Position numbers and translations under genes: made by a program. The notes beneath the pieces are model-generated. The model was not told the origin of the DNA, searched no databases, and saw nothing but the letters and a program-made list of their open reading frames with translations. DNA of 64,000 nucleotides from Microbacterium sp. Nx66 (lineage in GTDB: Bacteria > Actinomycetota > Actinomycetes > Actinomycetales > Microbacteriaceae): NCBI RefSeq assembly GCF_904066215.1, contig NZ_LR880474.1, positions 310,001 through 374,000 on the forward strand. Direction: 5' to 3'. This document shows positions 1-7,260 of the stretch, in pieces. Numbering within the stretch: the first letter of the stretch is position 1; the number at the start of each line of letters is the position of its first letter.

Positions 1-167
1 GCGACCTCGGCGACGCCGGACGCGAGCACCGTGGTGTCCGGATCGAGCGGCAGCGATTCCGGCACCTGCGCCTGGAACTCCCCTCGGGCGAACGTGAGGT
101 GGGAGACGCCGGCGAACACGAGCGAGGCGCCGAGGAAGATCCGGCCGATGGTGCGGGGAGTCGACAT
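1..167 (-). CDS. DoxX-like membrane protein, N-terminal part only
   Basis: Translating leftward from the ATG at 167 gives about 55 residues before the window edge, beginning MSTPRTIGRIFLGASLVF. The hydrophobic stretch at residues 8-22 followed by a SHLTFAR-like segment resembles the first transmembrane helix of small DoxX/DoxX-like integral membrane proteins. The C-terminal part lies outside the window, so neither length nor later helices can be checked. It is codirectional with rnhA downstream (28 bp gap), so the two could share a transcript. The family call rests on this N-terminal similarity only. Confidence 0.5.
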   Translation of the reverse strand, partial: MSTPRTIGRIFLGASLVFAGVSHLTFARGEFQAQVPESLPLDPDTTVLASGVAEV

Positions 168-195
168 GGTGCGAGTGTACGCCCCGCGCTCTCCG

Positions 196-945
196 TCAGA
201 TCAGGCGGCGGAGCGCTTCTTCCAGGGTGATGCCCTGCGCTTCGGCGCGGTCCCTGAGGCGGGCGTGCTCGTCGGGGGACAGCGGGACCTGGAGCACGAT
301 GGGGTCGTCCTGGGCGAGGTCGAGTCCGTCGAGGAGGTCGGAGGTCTCGGCCCACAGCGGCTGGGCGAAGTCCGCCTCCGCGACGGGCGCCGGGGTGCGG
401 GACGGGGCCGCGGAAGTGGGCGACGGTGCAGCGGCCGCGGCGACCGGTGCAGAGGCCGCGACGGCGGCTCCGGCGTCGGTCGCGCGGGTGAACCCGGGGC
501 CTCGCCGCGGCTCCTGCTTCTGCTGATAGGCCTTGGCGGCGGCGTTCGCGCGCTCGTCGGCGGCTTCGTTCAGCGGGTGCCCGGCGTGGCCCTTGACCCA
601 GGAGAACTCGACGTCGCGACCGCGCAGGGCCTCGTCGATCCCCTCGAGGAGGTCGCGGTTCAGCACGGGCCCGCCGTCGGACTTCCGCCATCCGCGGCGC
701 TTCCAGCCCGGCATCCACTTCGTCACGGAGTCGATCACGTAACGGCTGTCGCACTCGATCAGCAGCTTCTCGTCGGTGCCGGCCGTCGCCCGGAGCAGTT
801 CGAGGACGGCGCGGAGCTCGCCCTGGTTGTTCGTGCCGTGCGGGGAGCCGCCGGCCGCCCAGTTCGCGTCGTCGATGTACCAGGCCCAGCCGTTCGGGCC
901 GGGGTTGCCCAGGGCGGAGCCGTCTGCGGCGGCGGTGATGGTCAT
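196..945 (-). CDS. rnhA: Ribonuclease HI with C-terminal RHH-like extension
   Basis: This 249-residue protein should cleave the RNA strand of RNA-DNA hybrids in the cytoplasm, removing R-loops and primer RNA. The catalytic core spans residues 1-140, and the four carboxylates of RNase HI are visible: D8, E43 (in TNNQGE), D66 (in ECDS) and D130 (in NEAADERA), with the catalytic-loop His at H120. A linker rich in Ala, Pro and Ser (about 142-210) follows, then a compact segment 214-249 (IVLQVPLSPDEHARL...). That segment has the strand-helix-helix look of a ribbon-helix-helix domain. Typical RNase HI is about 155 residues, so the tail is a clear addition; its function is unknown. Confidence 0.9.
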   Translation of the reverse strand: MTITAAADGSALGNPGPNGWAWYIDDANWAAGGSPHGTNNQGELRAVLELLRATAGTDEKLLIECDSRYVIDSVTKWMPGWKRRGWRKSDGGPVLNRDLLEGIDEALRGRDVEFSWVKGHAGHPLNEAADERANAAAKAYQQKQEPRRGPGFTRATDAGAAVAASAPVAAAAAPSPTSAAPSRTPAPVAEADFAQPLWAETSDLLDGLDLAQDDPIVLQVPLSPDEHARLRDRAEAQGITLEEALRRLI

Positions 946-983
946 CCGTCCACCGTATCGCTGGCCGCGGACGGACTTTCGCG

Positions 984-1036
984 CCGAGGTCGCACGGAAT
1001 CCCCGGGAACCTGCGACGGGAGTGGGAGAGTGCGAC
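984..1036. repeat. 53-bp intergenic TGCGAC repeat, copy 1
   Basis: The element begins CCGAGGTCGCA, then 17 variable bases, TGCGACGGGAGTG, 6 variable bases and TGCGAC. The same layout with identical spacing recurs at 1314-1366. The GTCGCA and TGCGAC blocks are inverted copies that can pair. It lies between the downstream end of a small unknown gene and rnhA. Confidence 0.65.
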
Positions 1037-1047
1037 GTCGTGCGGGG

Positions 1048-1269
1048 TCAGTCCTCGGGGTCGGCGTTCTCGGTGCTCTCGGCCTCGGGAGCGGGCGGGG
1101 CGACCGGGAACACGATCGAGCTCACCGAGGAGGGGGTGTCGAGGCCGAGGGTCAGCGGGTCGAGCGCCGGCGCGGCGTCGAGCGTGTCTGCGGCCGAGGT
1201 CTCGAGAGGCTCAGAGGGGAGTCCCCACTGCTTCTCTTCTTCCTCAGGTCGCTGCTGGAAGAGTCCCAT
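1048..1269 (-). CDS. Small acidic protein of unknown function
   Basis: A 73-residue protein starting MGLFQQRPEEEEKQWG at the ATG ending at 1269. I do not recognise a functional domain. It is acidic and Pro/Ala-rich, has no transmembrane segment, and reads like a short disordered protein. The open frame continues upstream to 1602, but the added residues are Arg-rich and cross the emfourin gene in another frame, so the inner ATG is preferred. It is flanked on both sides by copies of a 53-bp intergenic repeat, which puts it on its own small transcription unit or at the tail of the emfourin operon. Confidence 0.55.
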   Translation of the reverse strand: MGLFQQRPEEEEKQWGLPSEPLETSAADTLDAAPALDPLTLGLDTPSSVSSIVFPVAPPAPEAESTENADPED

Positions 1270-1313
1270 GCGTCCATTGTGACCCCCGGTCGGCCCGAGG
1301 TCGCCGTTTCCCA

Positions 1314-1366
1314 CCGAGGTCGCAGGGATCCGGCGGGCTCGTGCGACGGGAGTGCGAATCTGCGAC
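1314..1366. repeat. 53-bp intergenic TGCGAC repeat, copy 2
   Basis: Same layout as the copy at 984-1036: CCGAGGTCGCA, 17 variable bases, TGCGACGGGAGTG, 6 variable bases, TGCGAC. The conserved blocks are identical and the spacer lengths match exactly although the spacer sequences differ. It sits just downstream of the emfourin gene. Confidence 0.65.
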
Positions 1367-1373
1367 CGCGGGC

Positions 1374-1685
1374 TCACGCGTCGCGAGCGGCCTCCCGCAC
1401 GGCATCGACGAGGGCGCGCCACGGACCGTCCACGGCGGAGTCGGGCAGCTCCCGCTCCCGGCGCTCGGACGGGGTGCGGGCGCGGATGCTCCACACGAAC
1501 CGGTCGGCCCCCGGCTCCGTGTCGACGTCGTCGTCCCAGGGGCAGCTGTCGATGAGGCCGATCCACTCCTCGGCGTCCGGCGGCTCGGCCTCCACGCGCC
1601 ACTGGCGACGGATGCCGGCGAGCCCTCCCGAGCGCACGACGGCGATGACGACGGGGGCGTCAGGCGGCGTCGGGTCCTCGGTCAT
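1374..1685 (-). CDS. Emfourin-type inhibitor of M4 protease
   Basis: A 103-residue cytoplasmic protein starting MTEDPTPPDAPVVIAVVRSG. It carries the GGLAGIRRQWRVEA segment typical of emfourin (M4in), the family described as inhibiting protealysin. Its gene lies directly behind an M4 protease gene and overlaps its last 26 bp in another frame. Translational coupling is therefore likely, and inhibitor and protease would be made together. An in-frame ATG two codons upstream (1691) is an alternative start. The inhibitory role is inferred from family and context; the sequence itself shows only the similarity and the pairing. Confidence 0.75.
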   Translation of the reverse strand: MTEDPTPPDAPVVIAVVRSGGLAGIRRQWRVEAEPPDAEEWIGLIDSCPWDDDVDTEPGADRFVWSIRARTPSERRERELPDSAVDGPWRALVDAVREAARDA

Positions 1686-2730
1686 CCTCATAGACTCCCA
1701 CGGTCGTCCAGGCACGTCGAGCCGCGGCGACCGTCTCCTGATCGACCGTGGCCGCTGCGGCGACCGTGGCGTCGGCGAAGTCCGTGAAGTTCGCGGTGCT
1801 CGACAGGCCGCCGGTGAGCGCCCGGTACCAGACCGTGCCGGCGCGCTCCCAGGCGTTGCCGCCGAGGTCGAGGGCGAAGAGGGCGAAGGCGCGGTTCGGG
1901 ATGCCGGAGTTGATGTGCACGCCTCCGTTGTCTTCGGTCGTGCGCACGAACCCGCTCATGTGGTCGGGTTGCGGGTCTTTCCCGAGTTCATCGTCGTCGT
2001 AGGCCGTGCCCGGCGCGATCATGGAGCGCAGAGCCGACCCCTCCACGGCGTCGGTGAAGATCTCCGCCCCGATGAGCCAGCTCGCCTGGTCGGCGGACTG
2101 CCCCAGCGCGTACTGCTCGGTGAGGGCGCCGAACACGTCGGCGACGGACTCGTTCAGTGCGCCCGGCTGGCCCTGATACTCCAGGTTCGCCGTGTGCTGC
2201 ACGACGCCGTGGGCGAGCTCATGCCCGATCACGGTGAGCGAGCCGGTGAAGTGCTGGAACACCTCGCCGTCGCCGTCGCCGAACACCATGCGCTCGCCGT
2301 CCCAGAACGCGTTGTCGTAGTCGACGCCGTAATGGACGGTCGCGTCGAGGGGAGCGCCGGCGTCGTCGAGCGAGTTGCGGCCGAACGCGGAGAGCAGCAT
2401 CTCGAACGTCGCGCCCAGGCCGTCGAACGCCTCGTTGACGGCGGTGTCGGCGACCGGCTCGTCGTCTTCCGTGCGGACCACGGCCCCCGGGAGCTGCTGC
2501 GTGTTGCCGGCGTCGCTGATCGTGCGGTTCGGCGCATCGGAGAGCTGCGCGACGAGGTCGCCGTTCTCGTCGATGGAGAGGTCGATGCGGGCGCGGAAGG
2601 GCGGGCGCCCGGCGGTGAGCGTCTGCCGGGCGGCGGCCGCGGCCTTGGGGAAGCGACCCGACTCGGCCAGGCGCGCGAGCAGGTAGGAGGGGACGACGCC
2701 GGGGTGCGGGAAGGATTCTGCGCTGCTCAT
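1660..2730 (-). CDS. Protealysin-like M4 metalloprotease
   Basis: A 356-residue thermolysin-family zinc endopeptidase. The zinc site HELAH is at 170-174, the third ligand is E194 in GALNESVAD, and the catalytic His is H272 in GGVHINSG. There is no signal peptide, and the propeptide is short (about 45 residues ending near the FRARIDLSI segment) instead of the ~200-residue propeptide of secreted thermolysins. That is the protealysin layout. Protealysin-type enzymes are made as short precursors that self-process and can act inside cells. The adjacent emfourin gene supports the assignment. Physiological substrates cannot be told from sequence. Confidence 0.88.
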   Translation of the reverse strand: MSSAESFPHPGVVPSYLLARLAESGRFPKAAAAARQTLTAGRPPFRARIDLSIDENGDLVAQLSDAPNRTISDAGNTQQLPGAVVRTEDDEPVADTAVNEAFDGLGATFEMLLSAFGRNSLDDAGAPLDATVHYGVDYDNAFWDGERMVFGDGDGEVFQHFTGSLTVIGHELAHGVVQHTANLEYQGQPGALNESVADVFGALTEQYALGQSADQASWLIGAEIFTDAVEGSALRSMIAPGTAYDDDELGKDPQPDHMSGFVRTTEDNGGVHINSGIPNRAFALFALDLGGNAWERAGTVWYRALTGGLSSTANFTDFADATVAAAATVDQETVAAARRAWTTVGVYEDDRGPDAA

Positions 2731-2824
2731 GCGTCGACCCTACGCCGGGGATCGGACAGAGCAGGAGACCCGCTGCCGTTCCTCGAGGACGGCGGGAGCC
2801 ATGGCGGCGGTGGCCGTGCGAGTG

Positions 2825-3040
2825 CTAGTCGCCGGATTCGCCAGGGGAGGCGCCGGGTCGGCGACGTGCCCCGACGATGAGCAGCACGATTCCCAGCACC
2901 GCCAGCAGGATGTTCACGCCGAGGTACACGGCGCCGTCGGCGCCGCCCGCCCGGACGACCGAGAAGGATGCGACCGTCCCGATGACGGCGAGAGCGAGGC
3001 ACACGAAAGCGACGATCCTCAGCGTGCCGGCCTTCCTCAT
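2825..3040 (-). CDS. Small two-helix membrane protein, unknown function
   Basis: A 71-residue protein starting MRKAGTLRIVAFVCLALAV. Two hydrophobic segments at about residues 7-27 and 36-60 are joined by a short loop (VVRAGGADGA), and the tail is Arg/Pro/Gly-rich. The start is supported by a GGAAGGGA ribosome site just upstream; a longer in-frame start at 3094 lacks this. I recognise no family beyond a small integral membrane protein. It is transcribed towards the protease gene with a 94-bp gap and divergently from the SDR gene. Confidence 0.6.
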   Translation of the reverse strand: MRKAGTLRIVAFVCLALAVIGTVASFSVVRAGGADGAVYLGVNILLAVLGIVLLIVGARRRPGASPGESGD

Positions 3041-3133
3041 CTCATCCCTTCCGTCCGGACCCAGCGTAGCCGCGCGGCGCCCGGCACCCCACACGGCAGG
3101 AGACCCCCAGGACTGTCGCGTAAAATCGGCCTA

Positions 3134-4651
3134 ATGACCGACGCGCCCGACGCCACTCCCGACCTGGGCCCCGGCATCGACCCCGACGACCTCGCCACCA
3201 CGCTGCGCGTCCTCGCCGAGCTGCACACGATCGACAACGAGCACCCCGACTTCGTGGCCGTGCGCCACGCGACCGCGGCGATGTTCAAGGCGGTCAAGCG
3301 CGTGCGGCGCAAGGAGATCCGGGACGCGATCGCCGAGGCGGACAAGGCCGTCGTCGCTCGCACCGCCACCGGCGCTCCCGACCGCATCGACGACGAGACG
3401 CGCGGCAACGATCTCGCCACGAGCGTGGTGGACGCGCCCATCGCCGGCGAGCTCCTCAAACCCCGCAACTGCTACATCTGCAAGCAGCCGTACACGCTCG
3501 TCGACGCGTTCTACCACCAGCTCTGCCCTGACTGCGCGCGCTTCAGCCACGGCAAGCGCACCGCCCGCACGGACCTCACCGGCAAGCGCGCTCTGCTCAC
3601 CGGCGGCCGCGCGAAGATCGGCATGCACATCGCGCTGCGCCTCCTCCGCGACGGCGCGCACACCACGATCACCACCCGGTTCCCGCGCGACGCGGTGCGC
3701 CGGTTCTCGGCCCTGCCGGATGCGGGCGACTGGCTGCACCGGCTGCGCGTGGTCGGCATCGACCTCCGCGACCCGGCCCAGGTGATCGGGCTCGCCGACT
3801 CGGTCGCCGCGCAGGGGCCCCTCGACATCCTCATCAACAACGCCGCCCAGACGGTCCGCCGCTCGCCGGGAGCCTATTCGCTGCTCGCCGACGCGGAGCT
3901 CCAGCCGCTGCCGGACGGGCCGCTGCCGGAGATGGAGACCTTCGGGCACACCGTCGACCCGCACCCGCAGGCGCTGCAGGCCTCGGTCGATTCGCACCCG
4001 CTGCTGTCGGTGGCCGCGCTCGGGGGCACGGTCGCAGAGCAGGGGGGACAGGCGCTCACCGCGGAAGACCTCGCACGGCTCGCGATGGCACCGGGCTCGT
4101 CCTCGCTGGAGAAGCACGCGGACGGCACGGCGATCGACGCGGGCGGACTCGTGCCGGACGTGAACCGCGTCAACAGCTGGGTGCAGTCCGTGGATCAGGT
4201 CGATCCGCTGGAGATGCTCGAGGTGCAGCTCGCCAACACGACCGCGCCGTTCCTGCTCATCAGCCGGCTGCGGGCGTCGATGGCCGCGTCGCCGTCGCGC
4301 CGGAAGTACGTCGTGAACGTCTCCGCGATGGAGGGACAGTTCTCCCGGCGCTACAAGGGTCCAGGCCACCCGCACACGAACATGGCGAAGGCCGCGCTGA
4401 ACATGCTGACCCGTACGAGCGCGGGGGAGATGCTGGAGACGGACGGCATCCTCATGACCGCCGTCGACACCGGCTGGATCACCGACGAGCGCCCGCACTA
4501 CACGAAGGTCCGGCTCGCGGAGGAGGGCTTCCACGCCCCGCTCGACCTGGTCGACGGCGCCGCCCGCGTGTACGACCCGATCGTGCGCGGCGAGGCCGGC
4601 GAGGACATCCACGGCGTCTTCCTCAAGGACTACGAGCCCAGCCCCTGGTGA
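3134..4651 (+). CDS. Zinc-motif short-chain dehydrogenase-like protein
   Basis: A 505-residue protein. Residues 1-110 are helical and charged; a four-cysteine zinc-type motif follows (C113, C116, C131, C134). An SDR Rossmann domain starts near 150, with the cofactor loop LLTGGRAKIG at 154-163 and the NNAAQ motif at 235-239. Ser397 (VNVSAMEG) matches the SDR catalytic serine. In the usual Tyr-x-x-x-Lys motif, Lys419 is present but the tyrosine position is Thr415. About 100 residues (250-350) are inserted relative to ordinary SDRs of ~250 residues. Cofactor binding is plausible; oxidoreductase activity is doubtful without the tyrosine. The ATG at 3134 is chosen because upstream in-frame codons cross the divergent membrane-protein gene. 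Confidence 0.7.
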   Translation: MTDAPDATPDLGPGIDPDDLATTLRVLAELHTIDNEHPDFVAVRHATAAMFKAVKRVRRKEIRDAIAEADKAVVARTATGAPDRIDDETRGNDLATSVVDAPIAGELLKPRNCYICKQPYTLVDAFYHQLCPDCARFSHGKRTARTDLTGKRALLTGGRAKIGMHIALRLLRDGAHTTITTRFPRDAVRRFSALPDAGDWLHRLRVVGIDLRDPAQVIGLADSVAAQGPLDILINNAAQTVRRSPGAYSLLADAELQPLPDGPLPEMETFGHTVDPHPQALQASVDSHPLLSVAALGGTVAEQGGQALTAEDLARLAMAPGSSSLEKHADGTAIDAGGLVPDVNRVNSWVQSVDQVDPLEMLEVQLANTTAPFLLISRLRASMAASPSRRKYVVNVSAMEGQFSRRYKGPGHPHTNMAKAALNMLTRTSAGEMLETDGILMTAVDTGWITDERPHYTKVRLAEEGFHAPLDLVDGAARVYDPIVRGEAGEDIHGVFLKDYEPSPW

Positions 4652-4667
4652 CGCCCGTTCGACTCCG

Positions 4668-4726
4668 TTCGAATCGCCTGAATGGTTCTATCCGGAGCCG
4701 AAACAGGGCGAATCGCGCGATTCGAA
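4668..4726. repeat. 59-bp palindromic intergenic element, copy A
   Basis: Left end TTCGAATCGC and right end GCGATTCGAA, 39 bp apart, between the convergent SDR and histidine-kinase genes. The interior of this copy pairs weakly. Four other copies in the window have the same ends and exactly the same total length. Confidence 0.85.
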
Positions 4727-4733
4727 AGCCGGG

Positions 4734-5807
4734 TCAGCCGGGATAGGGGTGCGGGAACCAGACGGTCACGATGAGGCCTCCGCCGGTGCGGGGGGTCAGC
4801 ACGAGGGTTCCGCCGTGTGTCTGGGTGATGCGCTGGACGATCGCGAGGCCGAGGCCCACCCCGGCGTGCTCCGCTCCCCGCGTGCGCTCGGTGCCGCGCT
4901 GGAAGGGTTCGACGAGCGTGGCGACCTGGGAGGCGGGGAGCTCCGCACCGGTGTTCTCCACGACGAGGGCCACCGCATCCGGGAGGGAGTGCGTGCGCAC
5001 CGCGACGGAGCCGCCGCCGTCGCCCCGGTTGTGGACGATCGCGTTGGCGACGAGGTTCATGACGAGTTGCGGCAGCAGGGCGGAGGAGCCGAGCACGGTC
5101 GCCGGGACGCCGGAGACCTCGACCTCGACCCCGCGGCGGTCGGCGAGCGGGAGGAGGGCCTCGACGGACTCCTCGGCCAGGAGCGACAGGTCGACGAGGG
5201 TCCGCGGGAAGGTGCGCTGATCCGCCCTGCTCAGCAGCAGCAGCGCCTCGGTGAGGTCGATCGCACGCGTGTTCACCTCGCGGAGCCGGTCGATGAGGGC
5301 GTCGACGTCGCGGTCGGGATCGGTGCGGGCCACGTCGAGGAGCGTCTGCGAGATGGCCAAGGGGGTCCGCAGCTCGTGCGAGGCGTTCGCGGCGAAGCGC
5401 TGCTGCTCGGAGACGTGCGCCTCCAGCTGCTCCAGCATGGTGTCGAAGACGTCGGCGAGGTCGCGGAACTCGTCGCTCGGGCCCTCCATGCGGATCCGGT
5501 GCGACAGCGAGCCCTGGGCCGCGAGCCGGGCCGCGTCGCCGATGCGGTCGAGCGGGGCCAGCATCCGGCCGGCGAGCAGCCACCCGCCGCCGAGACCGAT
5601 CGCGAGCAGGGCGACCATCACCATCGCGGCGACGGGCACGAACGCCCGGATCAGGTCCGAGCGGTTGGGGACGAAGAACTCGACGACGGGGATCTGCACA
5701 TCCGGGACGTACCGCAGGAGGTAGAGCGCCACGGCGCCGAGCAGCAGGAGGCCGGAGACGACGACGATGCCCGCGTAGCTCAGCGTCAGCTTGAGGCGGA
5801 CGCTCAT
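4734..5807 (-). CDS. Sensor histidine kinase of a VanS-like two-component system
   Basis: A 357-residue membrane kinase. Two transmembrane segments (about 8-33 and 55-80) flank a short extracytoplasmic loop of roughly 20 residues, followed by HAMP, then the HisKA H box ASHELRTP with phospho-acceptor H144. The ATPase has N box NLVANAIVHN and G box GVGLGLAI. The response-regulator gene lies immediately upstream; an alternative start at 5825 would overlap its stop by 8 bp. The very short sensor loop suggests sensing at or within the membrane. Divergence from vanY-alr-ddl suggests a cell-wall signal, which is inferred from position only. Confidence 0.85.
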   Translation of the reverse strand: MSVRLKLTLSYAGIVVVSGLLLLGAVALYLLRYVPDVQIPVVEFFVPNRSDLIRAFVPVAAMVMVALLAIGLGGGWLLAGRMLAPLDRIGDAARLAAQGSLSHRIRMEGPSDEFRDLADVFDTMLEQLEAHVSEQQRFAANASHELRTPLAISQTLLDVARTDPDRDVDALIDRLREVNTRAIDLTEALLLLSRADQRTFPRTLVDLSLLAEESVEALLPLADRRGVEVEVSGVPATVLGSSALLPQLVMNLVANAIVHNRGDGGGSVAVRTHSLPDAVALVVENTGAELPASQVATLVEPFQRGTERTRGAEHAGVGLGLAIVQRITQTHGGTLVLTPRTGGGLIVTVWFPHPYPG

Positions 5808-5817
5808 CCCCCGCCGC

Positions 5818-6489
5818 CTACGCATCCGGGTCGGCCCCGATCCGGTAGCCGACGCCGGGCACCGTGAGGATCAGCCACGGCTCGCCGAGGCGCTTGCGCA
5901 GCGAGGAGACGGTGATGCGGACGGCGTTCGTGAACGGGTCGGCGTTCTCGTCCCACGCCCGTTCCAGCAGCTCCTCGGCGCTGACCACCCCGCCCTCGGC
6001 CTCGACGAGCACCTCCAGCACGGCGAACTGCTTGCGGGTGAGGGCGACGTACCGGCCGTCGCGGTAGACCTCGCGGCGGAACGGGTCGAGACGAAGACCG
6101 GCGATCTCCAGCACCGGCGGTCGCGCGCGCTGGCGGCGGCGATCGAGGGCGCGCAGCCGCAGCACCAGCTCCCGCAGCTCGAACGGCTTGGTGAGGTAGT
6201 CGTCGGCGCCGAGCTCGAACCCGGAGGCCTTGTCGTCCAGCCGGTCGGCGGCCGTGAGCATGAGGATCGGGATGCCGCTGCCCGAGGCGACGATCCAGCG
6301 CGCGATGTCATCGCCGGACGGCCCCGGCACGTCGCGGTCGAGGATCGCGATGTCGTACGCGTTGATGCTCAGGAGCTCGAGCGCGGTGTCGCCGTCGCCG
6401 GCGATGTCGGCCGCGATCGCCTCGAGCCGCAGCCCGTCGCGGACCGCCTCGGCGAGGTAGGGCTCGTCCTCGACGATCAGCACACGCAT
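5818..6489 (-). CDS. OmpR-family response regulator (VanR-like)
   Basis: A 223-residue regulator. The receiver domain (1-115) has acidic residues E7/D8, phospho-acceptor D51 and the conserved Lys in YLTKPF. The C-terminal winged helix (about 125-220) includes LTRKQFAVLEVL and RITVSSLRKRLG. The gene is first in a two-gene operon with the histidine kinase and starts 87 bp from the divergent vanY gene. An inverted repeat in that gap (6525-6542) is a candidate binding site. Control of the vanY-alr-ddl operon is inferred from this arrangement. Confidence 0.88.
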   Translation of the reverse strand: MRVLIVEDEPYLAEAVRDGLRLEAIAADIAGDGDTALELLSINAYDIAILDRDVPGPSGDDIARWIVASGSGIPILMLTAADRLDDKASGFELGADDYLTKPFELRELVLRLRALDRRRQRARPPVLEIAGLRLDPFRREVYRDGRYVALTRKQFAVLEVLVEAEGGVVSAEELLERAWDENADPFTNAVRITVSSLRKRLGEPWLILTVPGVGYRIGADPDA

Positions 6490-6524
6490 GGCAGCGATCC
6501 TACGCAGTGCGGCATATCGGCGGT

Positions 6525-6542
6525 GTATGGAAAACGCCATAC
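6525..6542. promoter_or_regulatory. Inverted repeat between regulator and vanY operon
   Basis: GTATGG and CCATAC are separated by 6 bp in the 87-bp gap between the divergent response-regulator and vanY genes; the match extends into GGCG...CGCC if a 2-base bulge is allowed. It is well placed to control one or both promoters. OmpR-type regulators more often use direct repeats, so another regulator is possible. Confidence 0.4.
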
Positions 6543-6576
6543 GCCCCGGCAACCGCGTCCTCTCTTCACTGGAAGC

Positions 6577-7260
6577 ATGAACGACCTCCACACCCCCCGA
6601 GCCGTCCGGGCACGGCGCCGTCGGCGGATCGCCACCACGGCCTCCGTGCTGGCACTCGCCGTGGTCGCCGCCGTCGCCGTGCAGCAGTCGCTCTCGGCCG
6701 CGTTCGCCGAGACCGCCCCGATCGTCGCGCCCGCCACCACCGGCTCCTCCGGCTCCGACACCGATCCGCATCCGCCGACCACCGGATCGGTGCTCGCCCC
6801 GAGCGAGGCGGACGGCGTGATCCGCGACGGCGATCAGCCGACGGTCTTCGACGTCGACAGGATCGCCGTCGGCAACCTCGACCCCGCGCTGCTCGACGCC
6901 CTCCAGCGTGCCGCCTCCGATGCCGAGGCCGACGGGGTCACCTTCGTCGTGAACAGCGGATGGCGGTCGGCCACGCTGCAGGAGCAGCTGCTCCGCGACG
7001 CCATCGACGACTACGGCTCGGAGGAGGAGGCGCGCCGTTGGGTGGCGACCGCCGAGACCTCGGCGCACGTCTCCGGCGACGCGGTCGACCTCGGTCCGCT
7101 CCCCACCCTCGACTGGCTCGCCCAGCGCGGCTGGCGCTACGGGCTCTGCCAGACCTACGCCAACGAGTCCTGGCACTACGAGCTGCGACCGGAGGCTGTC
7201 GAGGACGGCTGCCCCGCACAGTACGCCGATGCCACCGAAGACCCGAGGATGCAGCGATGA
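6577..7260 (+). CDS. vanY: VanY-like D-Ala-D-Ala carboxypeptidase
   Basis: A 227-residue M15B-type zinc carboxypeptidase that should remove the terminal D-alanine from peptidoglycan precursors outside the membrane. An N-terminal arginine cluster and hydrophobic helix (about 19-45) form a membrane anchor or signal. Zinc ligands are visible in SAHVSGDAVDLG (H164, D171) and in ESWHYE (H200). The start is the ATG at 6577 with GGAAG upstream. The stop overlaps the alanine racemase start by 4 bp. Divergent orientation to a two-component system matches inducible wall-remodelling loci, though this one has no vanH or vanX. Confidence 0.85.
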   Translation: MNDLHTPRAVRARRRRRIATTASVLALAVVAAVAVQQSLSAAFAETAPIVAPATTGSSGSDTDPHPPTTGSVLAPSEADGVIRDGDQPTVFDVDRIAVGNLDPALLDALQRAASDAEADGVTFVVNSGWRSATLQEQLLRDAIDDYGSEEEARRWVATAETSAHVSGDAVDLGPLPTLDWLAQRGWRYGLCQTYANESWHYELRPEAVEDGCPAQYADATEDPRMQR

